Positions 1 through 8,496 of a stretch of DNA of 64,000 bases are shown piece after piece. The notes below the pieces were generated by a model. The model saw nothing but the letters and a program-made list of their open reading frames with translations, ran no database searches and had not been told where the DNA came from. Source of the stretch: Spongiimicrobium salis (GTDB lineage Bacteria > Bacteroidota > Bacteroidia > Flavobacteriales > Flavobacteriaceae); NCBI RefSeq assembly GCF_043678055.1, contig NZ_JBHEQA010000002.1, positions 1 to 64,000 of the forward strand. Direction: 5' to 3'. The stretch's first letter is position 1, and every line of letters starts with the position of its first letter. The translations under genes and the position numbers were made by a program.

Positions 1-63
1 AGTTAAGCCCGTCTGCGCCGATGGTACTGCTATACCAAGTGGGAGAGTAGGCCGCCGCCTTTC
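1..63 (+). rRNA. rrf: 5S ribosomal RNA, 3' part
   Basis: The first ~60 bases read as the 3' half of a bacterial 5S rRNA: the segment around 20-35 (ATGGTACTGCTATACC) and the GGGAGAGTAGG motif at about 41-51 are the conserved loop and helix at the 3' end, followed by a GCCGCC closing strand. The 5' half lies outside the window, so an rRNA operon ends here on the plus strand. Confidence 0.9.
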
Positions 64-90
64 TTCGCCGCGCCAAGCGTGGTTCACACA

Positions 91-124
91 AGCTCCCTTA
101 CAGCAATGTAAGGGAGCTTTTTTT
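91..124 (+). terminator. Intrinsic terminator of the rRNA operon
   Basis: A 10-bp perfect stem, AGCTCCCTTA (91-100) pairing with TAAGGGAGCT (109-118), with an 8-nt loop, runs directly into a T tract ending at 124. It lies about 30 nt after the 5S end and faces the right way to end the rRNA transcript. Confidence 0.9.
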
Positions 125-196
125 ATGCATTATATTTAGGAATGAAAAAGATAAACTTTGGTTCAAAAATTTTTTTGTCCGCAGAAAAAAGTGGAA

Positions 197-634
197 TTAT
201 AAATAACCAATTTCGGGAGATAAAGCCACTTTACTTTTCATAAAATTTCCAGTCCCAAAGGCAATTTCTTTACCGGCTTCATTGTAAAGTATGGATGTTG
301 CAACAAAAGAATTTCTGGATTTGAATTTTAAGCTTCCCATTGCTGTTAGTTTACCATGATCGGCAGGACGCACTAAATTGATATTAAAGCTTGTTGTAAG
401 CACAAAGAAATCTGAAACCACAGAATTTACCGCAAAAAAAGCAGCATCATCCAATAATTTAAAGTAAACAGAACCGTGAATGGCATTCAATGCGTGAAAA
501 TACTTTTCAGAAATGGTCAATCCAATTTCTGCACTTCCTTCTGTAATTGTACAGGTAGTAGTATCAAATATCATGGTATTTACATTACTTTTTAGGTACA
601 TCCGCTCTAATTTTTTGTAATGTAAAGGATCCAT
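197..634 (-). CDS. PaaI-like hotdog-fold thioesterase
   Basis: A 145-aa protein of the hotdog fold, DUF4442/PaaI type. The region at residues 47-71 reads HALNAIHG then LLDDAAFFAVNS, the usual hotdog helix with His-Gly just before it and the acidic residue expected of acyl-CoA thioesterases; the common second Gly of the HGG motif is Ser here. The likely role is hydrolysis of an acyl-CoA, but the substrate cannot be told. The ATG at 634 is preferred over one at 676, because the longer form would run 38 nt into the gene before it, while the ATG at 634 sits 4 nt after that gene's stop. It is the last gene of a run that begins with a TonB-dependent receptor. Confidence 0.8.
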   Translation of the reverse strand: MDPLHYKKLERMYLKSNVNTMIFDTTTCTITEGSAEIGLTISEKYFHALNAIHGSVYFKLLDDAAFFAVNSVVSDFFVLTTSFNINLVRPADHGKLTAMGSLKFKSRNSFVATSILYNEAGKEIAFGTGNFMKSKVALSPEIGYL

Positions 635-638
635 GATC

Positions 639-878
639 TTATTGTTTTTTAGTGCTTTTTTTCCCAAAAATAGCATCCATAAGTGTCTTTATGCTATAAA
701 ACCCAAAACCAATAGCGCTTATGGCCAACAGAAAACCTAATACAAGCACCGGAATATACAAAGGGTGCTCCTGATTTTTAAACGCTTGGTAAATGGCATA
801 GGGTGCCGTGAACATGAATACCACGGTATAGCCAAAAAGTTTTAAACTTCTAATCAAGAGATCTTTATTGGTTCTCAT
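639..878 (-). CDS. DUF6095-like small membrane protein
   Basis: A 79-aa protein with two clear hydrophobic segments (about residues 13-32 and 42-66) and a basic C-terminus ending KKSTKKQ, as expected of a small inner-membrane protein with its tail in the cytoplasm. It resembles a family of unknown function found mostly in Flavobacteriia (DUF6095); the family name is from memory. The ATG at 878 is chosen; a GTG two codons earlier (884) is possible. It lies 12 nt after the DUF4249 gene and 4 nt before the thioesterase gene. Function unknown. Confidence 0.7.
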   Translation of the reverse strand: MRTNKDLLIRSLKLFGYTVVFMFTAPYAIYQAFKNQEHPLYIPVLVLGFLLAISAIGFGFYSIKTLMDAIFGKKSTKKQ

Positions 879-890
879 ATGCACAATTCG

Positions 891-1805
891 TTATTCTATA
901 ATTAGCGTTTCGCTAAATTCTTCCACAACGGCAAAATAGCCTAAGGCAAAATTATTAAGATTTTCCTCACTGTTTAAGGCGGCAATCGTATTAAATAAAT
1001 CTATCGTATTTAAATTAGTAACATCCTCGATATCTCCAATGTCTATTCCAGTTACATTCGCAATATTACCCCTTACCGTTGCCGCAGGAACTCCAAAAGG
1101 TCCTAAATTACCATCACTTTGGTCGATCACCTGACCCATATAATTGAAAAAAGACCTGTCCGCGCCTAAAATGCTAATTTCTACACGTTGTCCAGGCTGT
1201 AAATTTTTATCATAAAAATAGGAAAACTCAAATTGTTGGTCTTCATAAAAAATATCGGGACTCACTAAAAATTCATCAAAATCAAAATCAAAAATGTAAA
1301 AATCTTCTTGATTTGCATTATCCGTAAACGTTATGATTACCTCTGTATCATCTTCATCAAATAAAGTACCATCACCCTGCTCTAGGTTATCGATGGGCGC
1401 AGCCTCTACAAAGGAGGTTTGTGATAGATACGTCTGCCCTTGATATACAATGCCAAGAACAAGTCTGCCACTCGTAAAAAAATCCGATCCATTAAACCCT
1501 TCAAAGACACCTGGATTGACCTCCCTAAAATTGATGATATTTGGGTCAGATGCCGTAGGGGTGAAATCTAAATTCGCCAGTACCAAGGTATCAAGATCAT
1601 CTAGAGACAAGGGGGTAATATTTTCGAAAAAAGAATTCGTTAAGTTAATTTTCACCGTTGCCATCTGGATGTCATTGGAGGTGTCTATCCGAATAACGGC
1701 ATCTACAATTAACCGAGGTTCTTCAGTGGGCAAATCTACATCAACAACATCTTCGCAAGCATTAAACCCAATCAAAAGTGTAATATATAAACATATTTTT
1801 TTCAT
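891..1805 (-). CDS. DUF4249 lipoprotein, partner of the TonB-dependent receptor
   Basis: A 304-aa lipoprotein with a short signal peptide and a lipobox ending FNAC (Cys17). After the Cys come acidic residues (EDVVDVD), a feature of lipoproteins exported to the cell surface in this phylum. The body, with EEPRLIVDAVI near the N-terminus, matches the DUF4249 family, which in Bacteroidota is nearly always encoded next to a TonB-dependent receptor. By analogy with SusD-type proteins it may hold a ligand on the outside of the receptor, but this is inference. It starts 3 nt after the receptor's stop codon, so the two are almost surely co-translated. Confidence 0.85.
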   Translation of the reverse strand: MKKICLYITLLIGFNACEDVVDVDLPTEEPRLIVDAVIRIDTSNDIQMATVKINLTNSFFENITPLSLDDLDTLVLANLDFTPTASDPNIINFREVNPGVFEGFNGSDFFTSGRLVLGIVYQGQTYLSQTSFVEAAPIDNLEQGDGTLFDEDDTEVIITFTDNANQEDFYIFDFDFDEFLVSPDIFYEDQQFEFSYFYDKNLQPGQRVEISILGADRSFFNYMGQVIDQSDGNLGPFGVPAATVRGNIANVTGIDIGDIEDVTNLNTIDLFNTIAALNSEENLNNFALGYFAVVEEFSETLIIE

Positions 1806-1808
1806 GAC

Positions 1809-4211
1809 CTAAAATTTAAAGTTATAGGTAACCGCAGGAATAATTCCAAAAATGGAAGTTCTGATGGCTTCATTGGAATTGGTATCCTGATTCCGTCTAA
1901 AATTGATGGAAGCTGCATTTTTACGGTTGTACAAATTATAAATACTAAAAACCCATTCTGCTTGTAACTTTCGGTTTTTGTTCTTTCTAGGAGTCAAGGT
2001 TGCGGATAGGTCTATGCGATGATAGTCTGGCAGACGTTGCGTGTTACGGGGACCAAAAAACGGAACAGTCAAGCCTTGGAATTCAAATTGTCCAATGGGA
2101 AAATTGGTAGGTTGTCCGGTTTGAAAAATGAAATTGGTATTGAATTTCCATTTTTTATTCAGTTCATAGTTCAAGTATACCGAGAGGTCATGGGGTTTAT
2201 CGTAGGCGGTGTTGTACCATTCCCCAAAATTGATTCCTGTTTCCGTAATAGGGGCGCCATTGAAAAAAGTGCCGGTTCTACCCGGAGTCCTTTGTTCGGA
2301 TTTGGATAAGGTATAGGCTAGCCAACCCGTAAATTTTCCTTCATTTTTACGAAAAAGTACTTCCAGGCCATAAGACCGGGCTTCCCCATTTAGAATAACC
2401 CGTTCAATGTCATTATTTGCTATTAAATTCGCTCCATCAATATAATCGATTCTATTTTGTATGCCTTTGTAAAAAGCTTCCACTTCCAAAGAATATTTGC
2501 CTTTTCCAAAGCGTGTAAAATAACCCGCGGCGTATTGATCTAGTAATTGAGGTTTTATAAAGGGACCGCTGGGAGTCCAAACATCCAAGGGCGTGGGAGA
2601 GCTGGTATTGGATAAAAGATGTAGGTATTGTGCAAGACGCGTATAACTGGCCTTAAAAGAGTTATTGTCGTTAAAGGCATAGGCCAAGGAGAATCGAGGC
2701 TCCAGGTTGGTAAATGTGGCTAACTGTTCCCCTCTACCAAAACTTTCTTCCCCAATGGGTGGTGCTTCTTCATAAACCTGGGTGAGAGGATTAAAAAGAA
2801 CAGGGTTGTTATCTTGATACACATTTAAGCGATCTTGACCTAGACGAATGAAATGACTCAGACGAAGACCATATTCCAAACTAAGTTTGTCCGTGACATT
2901 ATGTTCCAAATCTACATATATTGCTGTTTCATTGGCAAACTTCTTTGTTAACTGCTCTTCTACAATGCCAGAATCCGATCTGTTGGGGCTGATCTTACCA
3001 GGGTTGAAATCATAATAAATATTGTTTAGACCGTAGTTCAATTGTAGTTTATCACTGAGGTAATGTTTTAAATCGTATTTCAGATTAAAGTTCTCAATAC
3101 CCGAATCCCATTCAAAACCAACAAAGTCCAGTTCCAATCCGTAATTGTAGGCGGAATAAATAAGCGAAAGATTAGAAAAAAGCTTGTCCGAAAACAAATG
3201 ATTCCATCTTAAATTTACAACGGCATTTCCATACGTATTTACAAAACTATCGCTAATACTGAATAAGTCTCTGCCGAAATAACCCGATAGAAACAAATTA
3301 TTACGACTATTGATCTTATAATTTAATTTGGTATTTAAATCAAAGAAATAGGCCTTATTGTCATTGTCGAAGAGCGGAAGAAACAAGTGGGCATACGAAG
3401 ATCTTCCTCCGATTAGGAAAGAAGCCTTATCCTTGGCAATAGGGCCTTCTACAAGCAAACGACTGGCCACGGCACCAATTCCTCCATTAACCTCAAAATT
3501 TTTACTGTTTCCTTCTTTTTGGAAGATTTCCAAAACCGAGGAGACGCGCCCGCCATATCTGGCAGGGATTCCTCCTTTAAACAACTTTACATCTTTGATG
3601 GCATCAGGGTTGAATACAGAGAAAAAACCGAACAAGTGGGAAGAATTAAAAATAGTGGCTTCGTCCAAAAGAATGAGGTTTTGATCTACCGCTCCTCCGC
3701 GAACGTTAAAGCCTGAAGAAGATTCCCCTGCATTGGTAACTCCCGGTAATAATAAGAGCGATTTAATAACATCTGCCTCTCCCAGGACTACGGGGACATT
3801 TTTTATCGTTTCGGCCGTCAGGGTATTCACACTCATTTGGGGTGTACGAATCTGCAGCCTTTCTACATCCTCGCTGGTAACTACAACTTCATCGAGCTGC
3901 TCCACACCTTCAACAAGTTGAAAATCTAATTTTTTATCTTCAAAAAGAGCTACTTTTTTGCTAATGTCCTTGTATCCTATATAGCTGACGATGATTTGAT
4001 AATTCCCTTCCGGTAGGGTTATGGAGTAAAAACCATATTCATTCGTGGTTGCCCCGGTACGCAATTCCGTAATGGCTACCGTTACTCCAATTAAGGTTTC
4101 ATTACTGGAAGCTTCACTGACTGTACCACTTAGGGTATATTTTTGTTGGGAATATCCGGAAAAGCAAAAAATGAAAGAAAGCCAAATAAATACAATAGAG
4201 AATCCTTTCAT
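1809..4211 (-). CDS. TonB-dependent receptor with carboxypeptidase-like N-terminal domain
   Basis: An 800-aa outer-membrane beta-barrel transporter. It has a signal peptide (residues 1-21), a CarboxypepD_reg-like beta-sandwich (about 24-110, with EYGFYSITLPEGNYQI), a plug domain (about 120-235, with SGFNVRGG and QNLILLDEA), and a C-terminal barrel ending in the aromatic YNFKF that BAM recognises. The short plug and its pairing with DUF4249 place it among the receptors of unknown ligand in this phylum rather than the SusC group. It heads a minus-strand run of four genes. A TAnnTTTG-like box with one mismatch lies about 30 nt upstream. The ligand is unknown. Confidence 0.92.
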   Translation of the reverse strand: MKGFSIVFIWLSFIFCFSGYSQQKYTLSGTVSEASSNETLIGVTVAITELRTGATTNEYGFYSITLPEGNYQIIVSYIGYKDISKKVALFEDKKLDFQLVEGVEQLDEVVVTSEDVERLQIRTPQMSVNTLTAETIKNVPVVLGEADVIKSLLLLPGVTNAGESSSGFNVRGGAVDQNLILLDEATIFNSSHLFGFFSVFNPDAIKDVKLFKGGIPARYGGRVSSVLEIFQKEGNSKNFEVNGGIGAVASRLLVEGPIAKDKASFLIGGRSSYAHLFLPLFDNDNKAYFFDLNTKLNYKINSRNNLFLSGYFGRDLFSISDSFVNTYGNAVVNLRWNHLFSDKLFSNLSLIYSAYNYGLELDFVGFEWDSGIENFNLKYDLKHYLSDKLQLNYGLNNIYYDFNPGKISPNRSDSGIVEEQLTKKFANETAIYVDLEHNVTDKLSLEYGLRLSHFIRLGQDRLNVYQDNNPVLFNPLTQVYEEAPPIGEESFGRGEQLATFTNLEPRFSLAYAFNDNNSFKASYTRLAQYLHLLSNTSSPTPLDVWTPSGPFIKPQLLDQYAAGYFTRFGKGKYSLEVEAFYKGIQNRIDYIDGANLIANNDIERVILNGEARSYGLEVLFRKNEGKFTGWLAYTLSKSEQRTPGRTGTFFNGAPITETGINFGEWYNTAYDKPHDLSVYLNYELNKKWKFNTNFIFQTGQPTNFPIGQFEFQGLTVPFFGPRNTQRLPDYHRIDLSATLTPRKNKNRKLQAEWVFSIYNLYNRKNAASINFRRNQDTNSNEAIRTSIFGIIPAVTYNFKF

Positions 4212-4283
4212 TCAATGAGGGTTTAGGTAAAAATAGCTAGAAAAATTAATCTTCTAAAATAGTTAACAGTTATTTAAACTAAA

Positions 4284-4316
4284 AAGGGTTTTGCAGCTTT
4301 TAGCTGCAAAACCCTT
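4284..4316 (-). terminator. Intrinsic terminator of icd
   Basis: A 15-bp perfect inverted repeat (4284-4298 with 4302-4316) with a 3-nt loop. The A run at 4281-4285 becomes the U tract on the minus strand. It lies 28 nt past the icd stop codon and upstream of the TonB receptor gene, so the receptor operon must have its own promoter. Confidence 0.9.
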
Positions 4317-4343
4317 GCCAATGTTAATATTTGGATACTAAAT

Positions 4344-6560
4344 TTATAAGCTATTTAGTATGGTGTTAAAAGTTGTACTTGGACGCATTGCCTTTGCAAT
4401 AGCCTCGTCTTCGGGTTTGTAGTACCCTCCGATTTCCTGTGAACTCCCCTGGACGGCATTCAATTCTTCTATAATGGTACTTTCGTTCTTTGTCAGAGCC
4501 TCCGCAATACCACCAAAGAGGTTTTTAAGGCTTTCATCCTTTTCTTGCGCCGCTAAGGCTTGAGCCCAATACATGGCCAAGTAGAAATGACTTCCTCTAT
4601 TGTCCAGTTCTTTTACTTTTCTTGAAGGAGACTTGTCGTTGTCCAAAAACTTCTCGGTAGCCGCATCCAAGGCATCTGCCAGCACTAAGGCTTTGGCATT
4701 ATTATTTTTCTCACTGTAATGTTCCAACGAAACCCCCAATGCCAAAAATTCCCCAAGAGAATCCCAACGCAAATGTCCTTCTTCCGTAAATTGCTCCACA
4801 TGTTTTGGTGCAGACCCACCAGCTCCAGTCTCAAAAAGGCCTCCTCCGTTCATTAAGGGAACAATGGAAAGCATCTTAGCACTGGTTCCTACCTCTAGAA
4901 TAGGAAATAAGTCCGTTAAATAATCCCGTAGAACATTTCCAGAAACCGAAATAGTATCTTTTCCGTCCTTAATGCGCTCCAATGTGAATTTCGTAGCTTC
5001 TATAGGTGATAGGATTTGAATATTCAGGGCTGAAGTATCGTAATTGGCCAAATACGTGTGCACTTTCTTTATTAATTCCGCATCATGGGCTCTTTGATCA
5101 TCCAACCAAAATACGGCAGGAATTTGAGAGGCTTTGGCCCTTGTAATTGCTAATTTTACCCAATCTTGAATAGGGGCATCTTTTACCTGGCACATTCTCC
5201 AAATATCTCCGGCGGCAACTTCATGGGAAAGGAGTATATCTCCGGAATTGGTATCGATTACTTGTACCGTACCTTGTGCCGCGATTTCAAAAGTTTTATC
5301 GTGGGAACCGTATTCTTCGGCCTTCTGGGCCATTAATCCCACATTGGGAACAGTTCCCATGGTAGTTGGGTCAAAAGCGCCATGTTCTTTACAGAAATTG
5401 ATGGTAGCTTCGTAAATACCGGCATAACTGCTATCGGGAATAACGGCTTTGGTATCTTGGGTGTTCCCCGCTGCATTCCACATTTGACCAGAATTTCTGA
5501 TCATTGCTGGCATGGAAGCATCAATAATGACATCACTGGGAACATGAAGGTTTGTAATACCTTTATCCGAATTTACCATGGCCAAATCAGGGCCTTCTTC
5601 AAGGGCAAGTTGGATGTCGTTTAATATAGCAGTCTTTTTATCTTCATCCAATTCTTCCAACTTATTGATTAGATTTTCTAATCCGTCATTGGCACTGATC
5701 CCCAGAGTTTCAAAAGTTGCTGCATACTTCTGGAAAACATCAGAAAAATAGGCTTCAACCGCATGTCCAAAAATAATTGGGTCGGAAACCTTCATCATTG
5801 TCGCTTTCATATGCAAAGAAAAAAGAACGTTTTTTGCTTTGGCATCGGCAACTTGTTCTCTTAAAAAGGCCAAGAGCGCCTGTTTGTTCATTACGGTAGC
5901 ATCAATGATTTCCCCTGCCAATAAGGGAACTTCCGGTTTAAGGGTTGTAGTGCCATTTTCACCTACAAAATCAATTCTAACACTAGTTGCATCGGCTAAA
6001 GTCAGTGATTTTTCATTGGATTTAAAATCTCCAGAAGTCATAGTGGCAACATGGGTCAAAGAGTCTGAACTCCAGGCTCCCATACTATGTGGATTTTTTT
6101 TCGCGTAGTTCTTTACAGGTTTGGGAGCTCTCCTGTCAGAATTACCTTCTCGAAGTACAGGGTTAACCGCACTTCCTTTAATTTTGTCATAACGGGATTT
6201 AACTTCTTTTTCGGCTGCATTCTGAGGTTCATCCGGGTAGTTGGGAAGTTGGTATCCTTTTTCTTGCAATTCACTAATGGCTTCTTTCAATTGAGGAATG
6301 GAAGCACTAATATTGGGTAATTTTATAATGTTCGCTTCGGGCTGTTTTGCCAACTGACCCAGTTCGGCTAGGTCGTCCGAGATTTTTTGATCTTCATTGA
6401 GATAATCGGGGAAAGTAGCTATGATTCTCCCGGCAAGCGATATATCTTTTGTTTCTATTTCGATGCCTGAGGTTTTTGTAAATGCCTTTACAATAGGTAA
6501 AAATGACTGTGTGGCCAGGGCTGGCGCTTCATCTGTCTTTGTGTAGATTATTTTTGGCAT
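4344..6560 (-). CDS. icd: NADP-dependent isocitrate dehydrogenase, monomeric type
   Basis: A 738-aa enzyme that oxidises isocitrate to 2-oxoglutarate with NADP+ in the TCA cycle. The length and the N-terminus (MPKIIYTKTDEAPALAT) are those of the large monomeric IDH family (as in Azotobacter and Corynebacterium), unrelated in length to the ~415-aa dimeric Icd. Further family blocks include NPVLREGNSDRRAPKPVK and RGSHFYLAMYWAQALA. The ATG at 6560 is used; ten upstream codons open to 6590 would overlap the promoter -7 box. It is transcribed alone, with its own promoter at 6588-6595 and terminator at 4284-4316. Confidence 0.96.
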   Translation of the reverse strand: MPKIIYTKTDEAPALATQSFLPIVKAFTKTSGIEIETKDISLAGRIIATFPDYLNEDQKISDDLAELGQLAKQPEANIIKLPNISASIPQLKEAISELQEKGYQLPNYPDEPQNAAEKEVKSRYDKIKGSAVNPVLREGNSDRRAPKPVKNYAKKNPHSMGAWSSDSLTHVATMTSGDFKSNEKSLTLADATSVRIDFVGENGTTTLKPEVPLLAGEIIDATVMNKQALLAFLREQVADAKAKNVLFSLHMKATMMKVSDPIIFGHAVEAYFSDVFQKYAATFETLGISANDGLENLINKLEELDEDKKTAILNDIQLALEEGPDLAMVNSDKGITNLHVPSDVIIDASMPAMIRNSGQMWNAAGNTQDTKAVIPDSSYAGIYEATINFCKEHGAFDPTTMGTVPNVGLMAQKAEEYGSHDKTFEIAAQGTVQVIDTNSGDILLSHEVAAGDIWRMCQVKDAPIQDWVKLAITRAKASQIPAVFWLDDQRAHDAELIKKVHTYLANYDTSALNIQILSPIEATKFTLERIKDGKDTISVSGNVLRDYLTDLFPILEVGTSAKMLSIVPLMNGGGLFETGAGGSAPKHVEQFTEEGHLRWDSLGEFLALGVSLEHYSEKNNNAKALVLADALDAATEKFLDNDKSPSRKVKELDNRGSHFYLAMYWAQALAAQEKDESLKNLFGGIAEALTKNESTIIEELNAVQGSSQEIGGYYKPEDEAIAKAMRPSTTFNTILNSL

Positions 6561-6587
6561 GTATCTAAAAGTTTTATTTAAGCGGTG

Positions 6588-6595
6588 CAAATATA
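6588..6595 (-). promoter_or_regulatory. Promoter -7 box of icd
   Basis: On the minus strand this reads TATATTTG, an exact match to the Bacteroidota -7 element TAnnTTTG, about 28 nt before the icd ATG. No good TTG is found at the expected -33 distance. Confidence 0.55.
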
Positions 6596-6600
6596 CAACT

Positions 6601-7216
6601 TTATATAGGTCGGAAAGATGGATGTTCCCTTAAACTTTTAAGAAGAATAAGATGATAAGGAACCGTTTTTGGATAGGAATGCCCGAAAGAACACAATAAA
6701 ACAAAAGCCATATCATTGTAACAAGTACATTGACATGGCTTTCTAGAATAATAGCCCTTTTTTTGTTTTATGCGTATAGTATGTACTATTTTACATGAAA
6801 CGGCAACCATTGATTGCTTTGGAACCATTATTTCAACGTTTGAAATACTTTTATGCCCTTAATCCTTAAACCAAGCGGCTTTATGGTATTTCTTTTATGT
6901 TACCTTAAACATTGATTATCGCTTAAAAACCGAAATTTTTAAAACAATCATCTATGCCAATACAAATTTAAAAAGCGACAGCAATCCAAATTCAATTACT
7001 CCTTTTAAAGCGTTTTATAAATTTACATTATAAAGTGCTCCAAAATCAGTAAGACAACACTATAAAGAACGTAAGCTTTATACCAGTTAAAAAAGAACCA
7101 TCGCTGGCTTTTTTCATTAACCTTAGTCAAATATAGCCGAAAAAAATAAAAACGCAAATTTTGTAAACAATTAAAAATCAACATGATATGAACTACTGTT
7201 ATTAACAATTGTTCAT
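6601..7216. other. Intergenic stretch without a supported gene
   Basis: About 0.6 kb between icd and rplS. Short open frames exist on the minus strand (6601-6828, 7023-7250), but their composition is not protein-like and no family is recognisable. I see an 8-bp inverted repeat AAAGCCAT...ATGGCTTT (about 6704-6742), a small dyad ATAGTA-TG-TACTAT (about 6775-6788), and a T run at about 6757-6765 on the plus strand. No tRNA fold is apparent. It may hold a small RNA or simply be spacer. Confidence 0.5.
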
Positions 7217-7218
7217 AA

Positions 7219-7247
7219 AAAAACACCTGCTTTGTACAGGTGTTTTT
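7219..7247 (-). terminator. Intrinsic terminator of rplS
   Basis: Inverted repeat with arms AAAAACACCTG and CAGGTGTTTTT around a 7-nt loop. The A-rich left side gives a U tract on the minus strand. It lies 26 nt past the rplS stop codon. Confidence 0.85.
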
Positions 7248-7272
7248 CATGAAATTATGATGTTTTGTAGAA

Positions 7273-7623
7273 TTAGCCTCTGATTTCTTTAATTCTGGCT
7301 TTCTTACCGGTAAGACCTCTAAAGTAAAAGATACGTGCTCTTCTAACTTTACCTCTTTTATTTACTTCTATTTTTTGAAGCGCGGGCATATGTACAGGGA
7401 AAATACGTTCTACACCAACAGTACCAGACATTTTACGAATAGTAAAAGTTTCTGTTGCTCCACTTCCTCTACGCTGAATAACTACACCTCTAAAGAACTG
7501 GGTACGTGTTTTTTCACCTTCTCTAATTTCGTAGTATACCGTAATTGTATCTCCTGCAGAAAATTTAGGAAATTCTTTTTTGGTAACAAATTCGTCTTGA
7601 ACAAATTGTATTAATGACTCCAT
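7273..7623 (-). CDS. rplS: 50S ribosomal protein L19 (bL19)
   Basis: A 116-aa ribosomal protein at the interface of the two subunits. The N-terminus (MESLIQFVQDEF, then FPKFSAGDTITVYYEI) and the blocks RTQFFRGVVIQRRGSG, TFTIRKMSGTVGVERIFP and RARIFYFRGLTGKKARIKE are all canonical for L19, and the length is typical. It lies downstream of trmD, as in many bacteria, but the 162-nt gap between them contains a full promoter (7697-7726) and a short hairpin just before the start codon, so it can be made independently. Confidence 0.98.
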   Translation of the reverse strand: MESLIQFVQDEFVTKKEFPKFSAGDTITVYYEIREGEKTRTQFFRGVVIQRRGSGATETFTIRKMSGTVGVERIFPVHMPALQKIEVNKRGKVRRARIFYFRGLTGKKARIKEIRG

Positions 7624-7635
7624 TGTATTTTATCA

Positions 7636-7652
7636 TTTTGTAGTTTACAAAA
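7636..7652 (-). promoter_or_regulatory. Hairpin in the rplS leader
   Basis: A perfect 7-bp stem TTTTGTA/TACAAAA with a 3-nt loop, ending 12 nt before the rplS ATG and inside the ~65-nt leader predicted from the promoter. It is placed where it could cover the ribosome entry site. Whether it has a regulatory role is inference. Confidence 0.4.
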
Positions 7653-7696
7653 ACCAACATTCACGGATATCGTCAGAGGTTAATTTTAATCGAGTG

Positions 7697-7726
7697 CAAA
7701 AATAAGCTATAAATTATGATCTACAA
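7697..7726 (-). promoter_or_regulatory. Promoter of rplS (TTG-N19-TATTTTTG)
   Basis: On the minus strand a TTG (7724-7726) is followed after exactly 19 nt by TATTTTTG (7697-7704). This fits the Bacteroidota primary sigma consensus TTG-N19-TAnnTTTG in both elements and spacing. It is the best promoter in the window and predicts a start near 7690. Confidence 0.8.
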
Positions 7727-7785
7727 GCTATTTTTGAAGTTTTTTTCCTTTTCCGAGCTTGTGTAAAACCGATTGGTTTGGACTA

Positions 7786-8463
7786 TTAGCCTTCCAAGAG
7801 ATCTGGACGACGTTTTTTTGTTCGTTCAAAGGCTTGCTCTTCCCGCCATTTTTCAATTTTTGGAAAATTTCCACTGAGTAATACCTCAGGAACCTTTAAT
7901 CCCTTATATTCAGCAGGTCTCGTGTATACTGGGGGCGCAAGAAGATTATCTTGAAAAGTATCGGTCAATGCCGAAGTTTCATTACTCAATACCCCCGGTA
8001 TTAATCGGATAATGGCATCGCACAAAACAGCAGCACCCAATTCTCCACCAGAAAGTACGTAATCTCCAATAGAGATTTCTTTTGTGATGAGACTGTCCCG
8101 AACCCTTTGGTCTACTCCTTTATAATGCCCACAAAGTATAATGAGGTTTTTTTGCAATGATAATCCATTGGCCATTTTTTGATCCAGTGTGGCTCCATCG
8201 GGGGTCATATAAATGACTTCGTCGTATGTTCTTTCTTTTTTTAAAGCACTAATGCACTTATCTATGGGTTCGATCATCATCACCATTCCTGCTCCTCCTC
8301 CGAATTGATAATCATCAATTTGTTTGTAACTAAGCGTGGTATAATCCCTTAGGTTGTGAAAGTGGATTTCTACGATGCCTTTATCGATGGCTCTTTTTAA
8401 AATAGAGGCTTCAAATGGGCTCCGTAATAATTCTGGCAATACGGTAATAATATCTATGCGCAT
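7786..8463 (-). CDS. trmD: tRNA (guanine-37-N1)-methyltransferase
   Basis: A 225-aa SPOUT enzyme that methylates N1 of G37 in tRNAs to prevent frameshifting, using S-adenosylmethionine in a trefoil-knot site. Diagnostic blocks are MRIDIITVLPELL, DDYQFGGGAGMVMMIEPI, CGHYKGVDQRVRD and ISIGDYVLSGGELGA, the last forming the knot. The C-terminal part (PPVYTRPAEYKG, then PEVLLSGNFPKIEKWR) is the anticodon-binding region. Length is normal. It lies 33 nt after an acetyltransferase gene and upstream of rplS. Confidence 0.97.
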   Translation of the reverse strand: MRIDIITVLPELLRSPFEASILKRAIDKGIVEIHFHNLRDYTTLSYKQIDDYQFGGGAGMVMMIEPIDKCISALKKERTYDEVIYMTPDGATLDQKMANGLSLQKNLIILCGHYKGVDQRVRDSLITKEISIGDYVLSGGELGAAVLCDAIIRLIPGVLSNETSALTDTFQDNLLAPPVYTRPAEYKGLKVPEVLLSGNFPKIEKWREEQAFERTKKRRPDLLEG

Positions 8464-8496
8464 GTACTCTTTTTTAAGAATAGTTATTTGGACTTC

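Noticed and set aside
6601..6828. Minus-strand open frame of 75 codons downstream of the icd promoter
   Set aside because: Composition is not protein-like, there is no family resemblance and no start signal; it covers the icd promoter region.
7023..7250. Minus-strand open frame of 75 codons next to rplS
   Set aside because: It overlaps the rplS terminator at 7219-7247 and has an A/T-driven Phe/Leu/Ile/Tyr composition without any known pattern.
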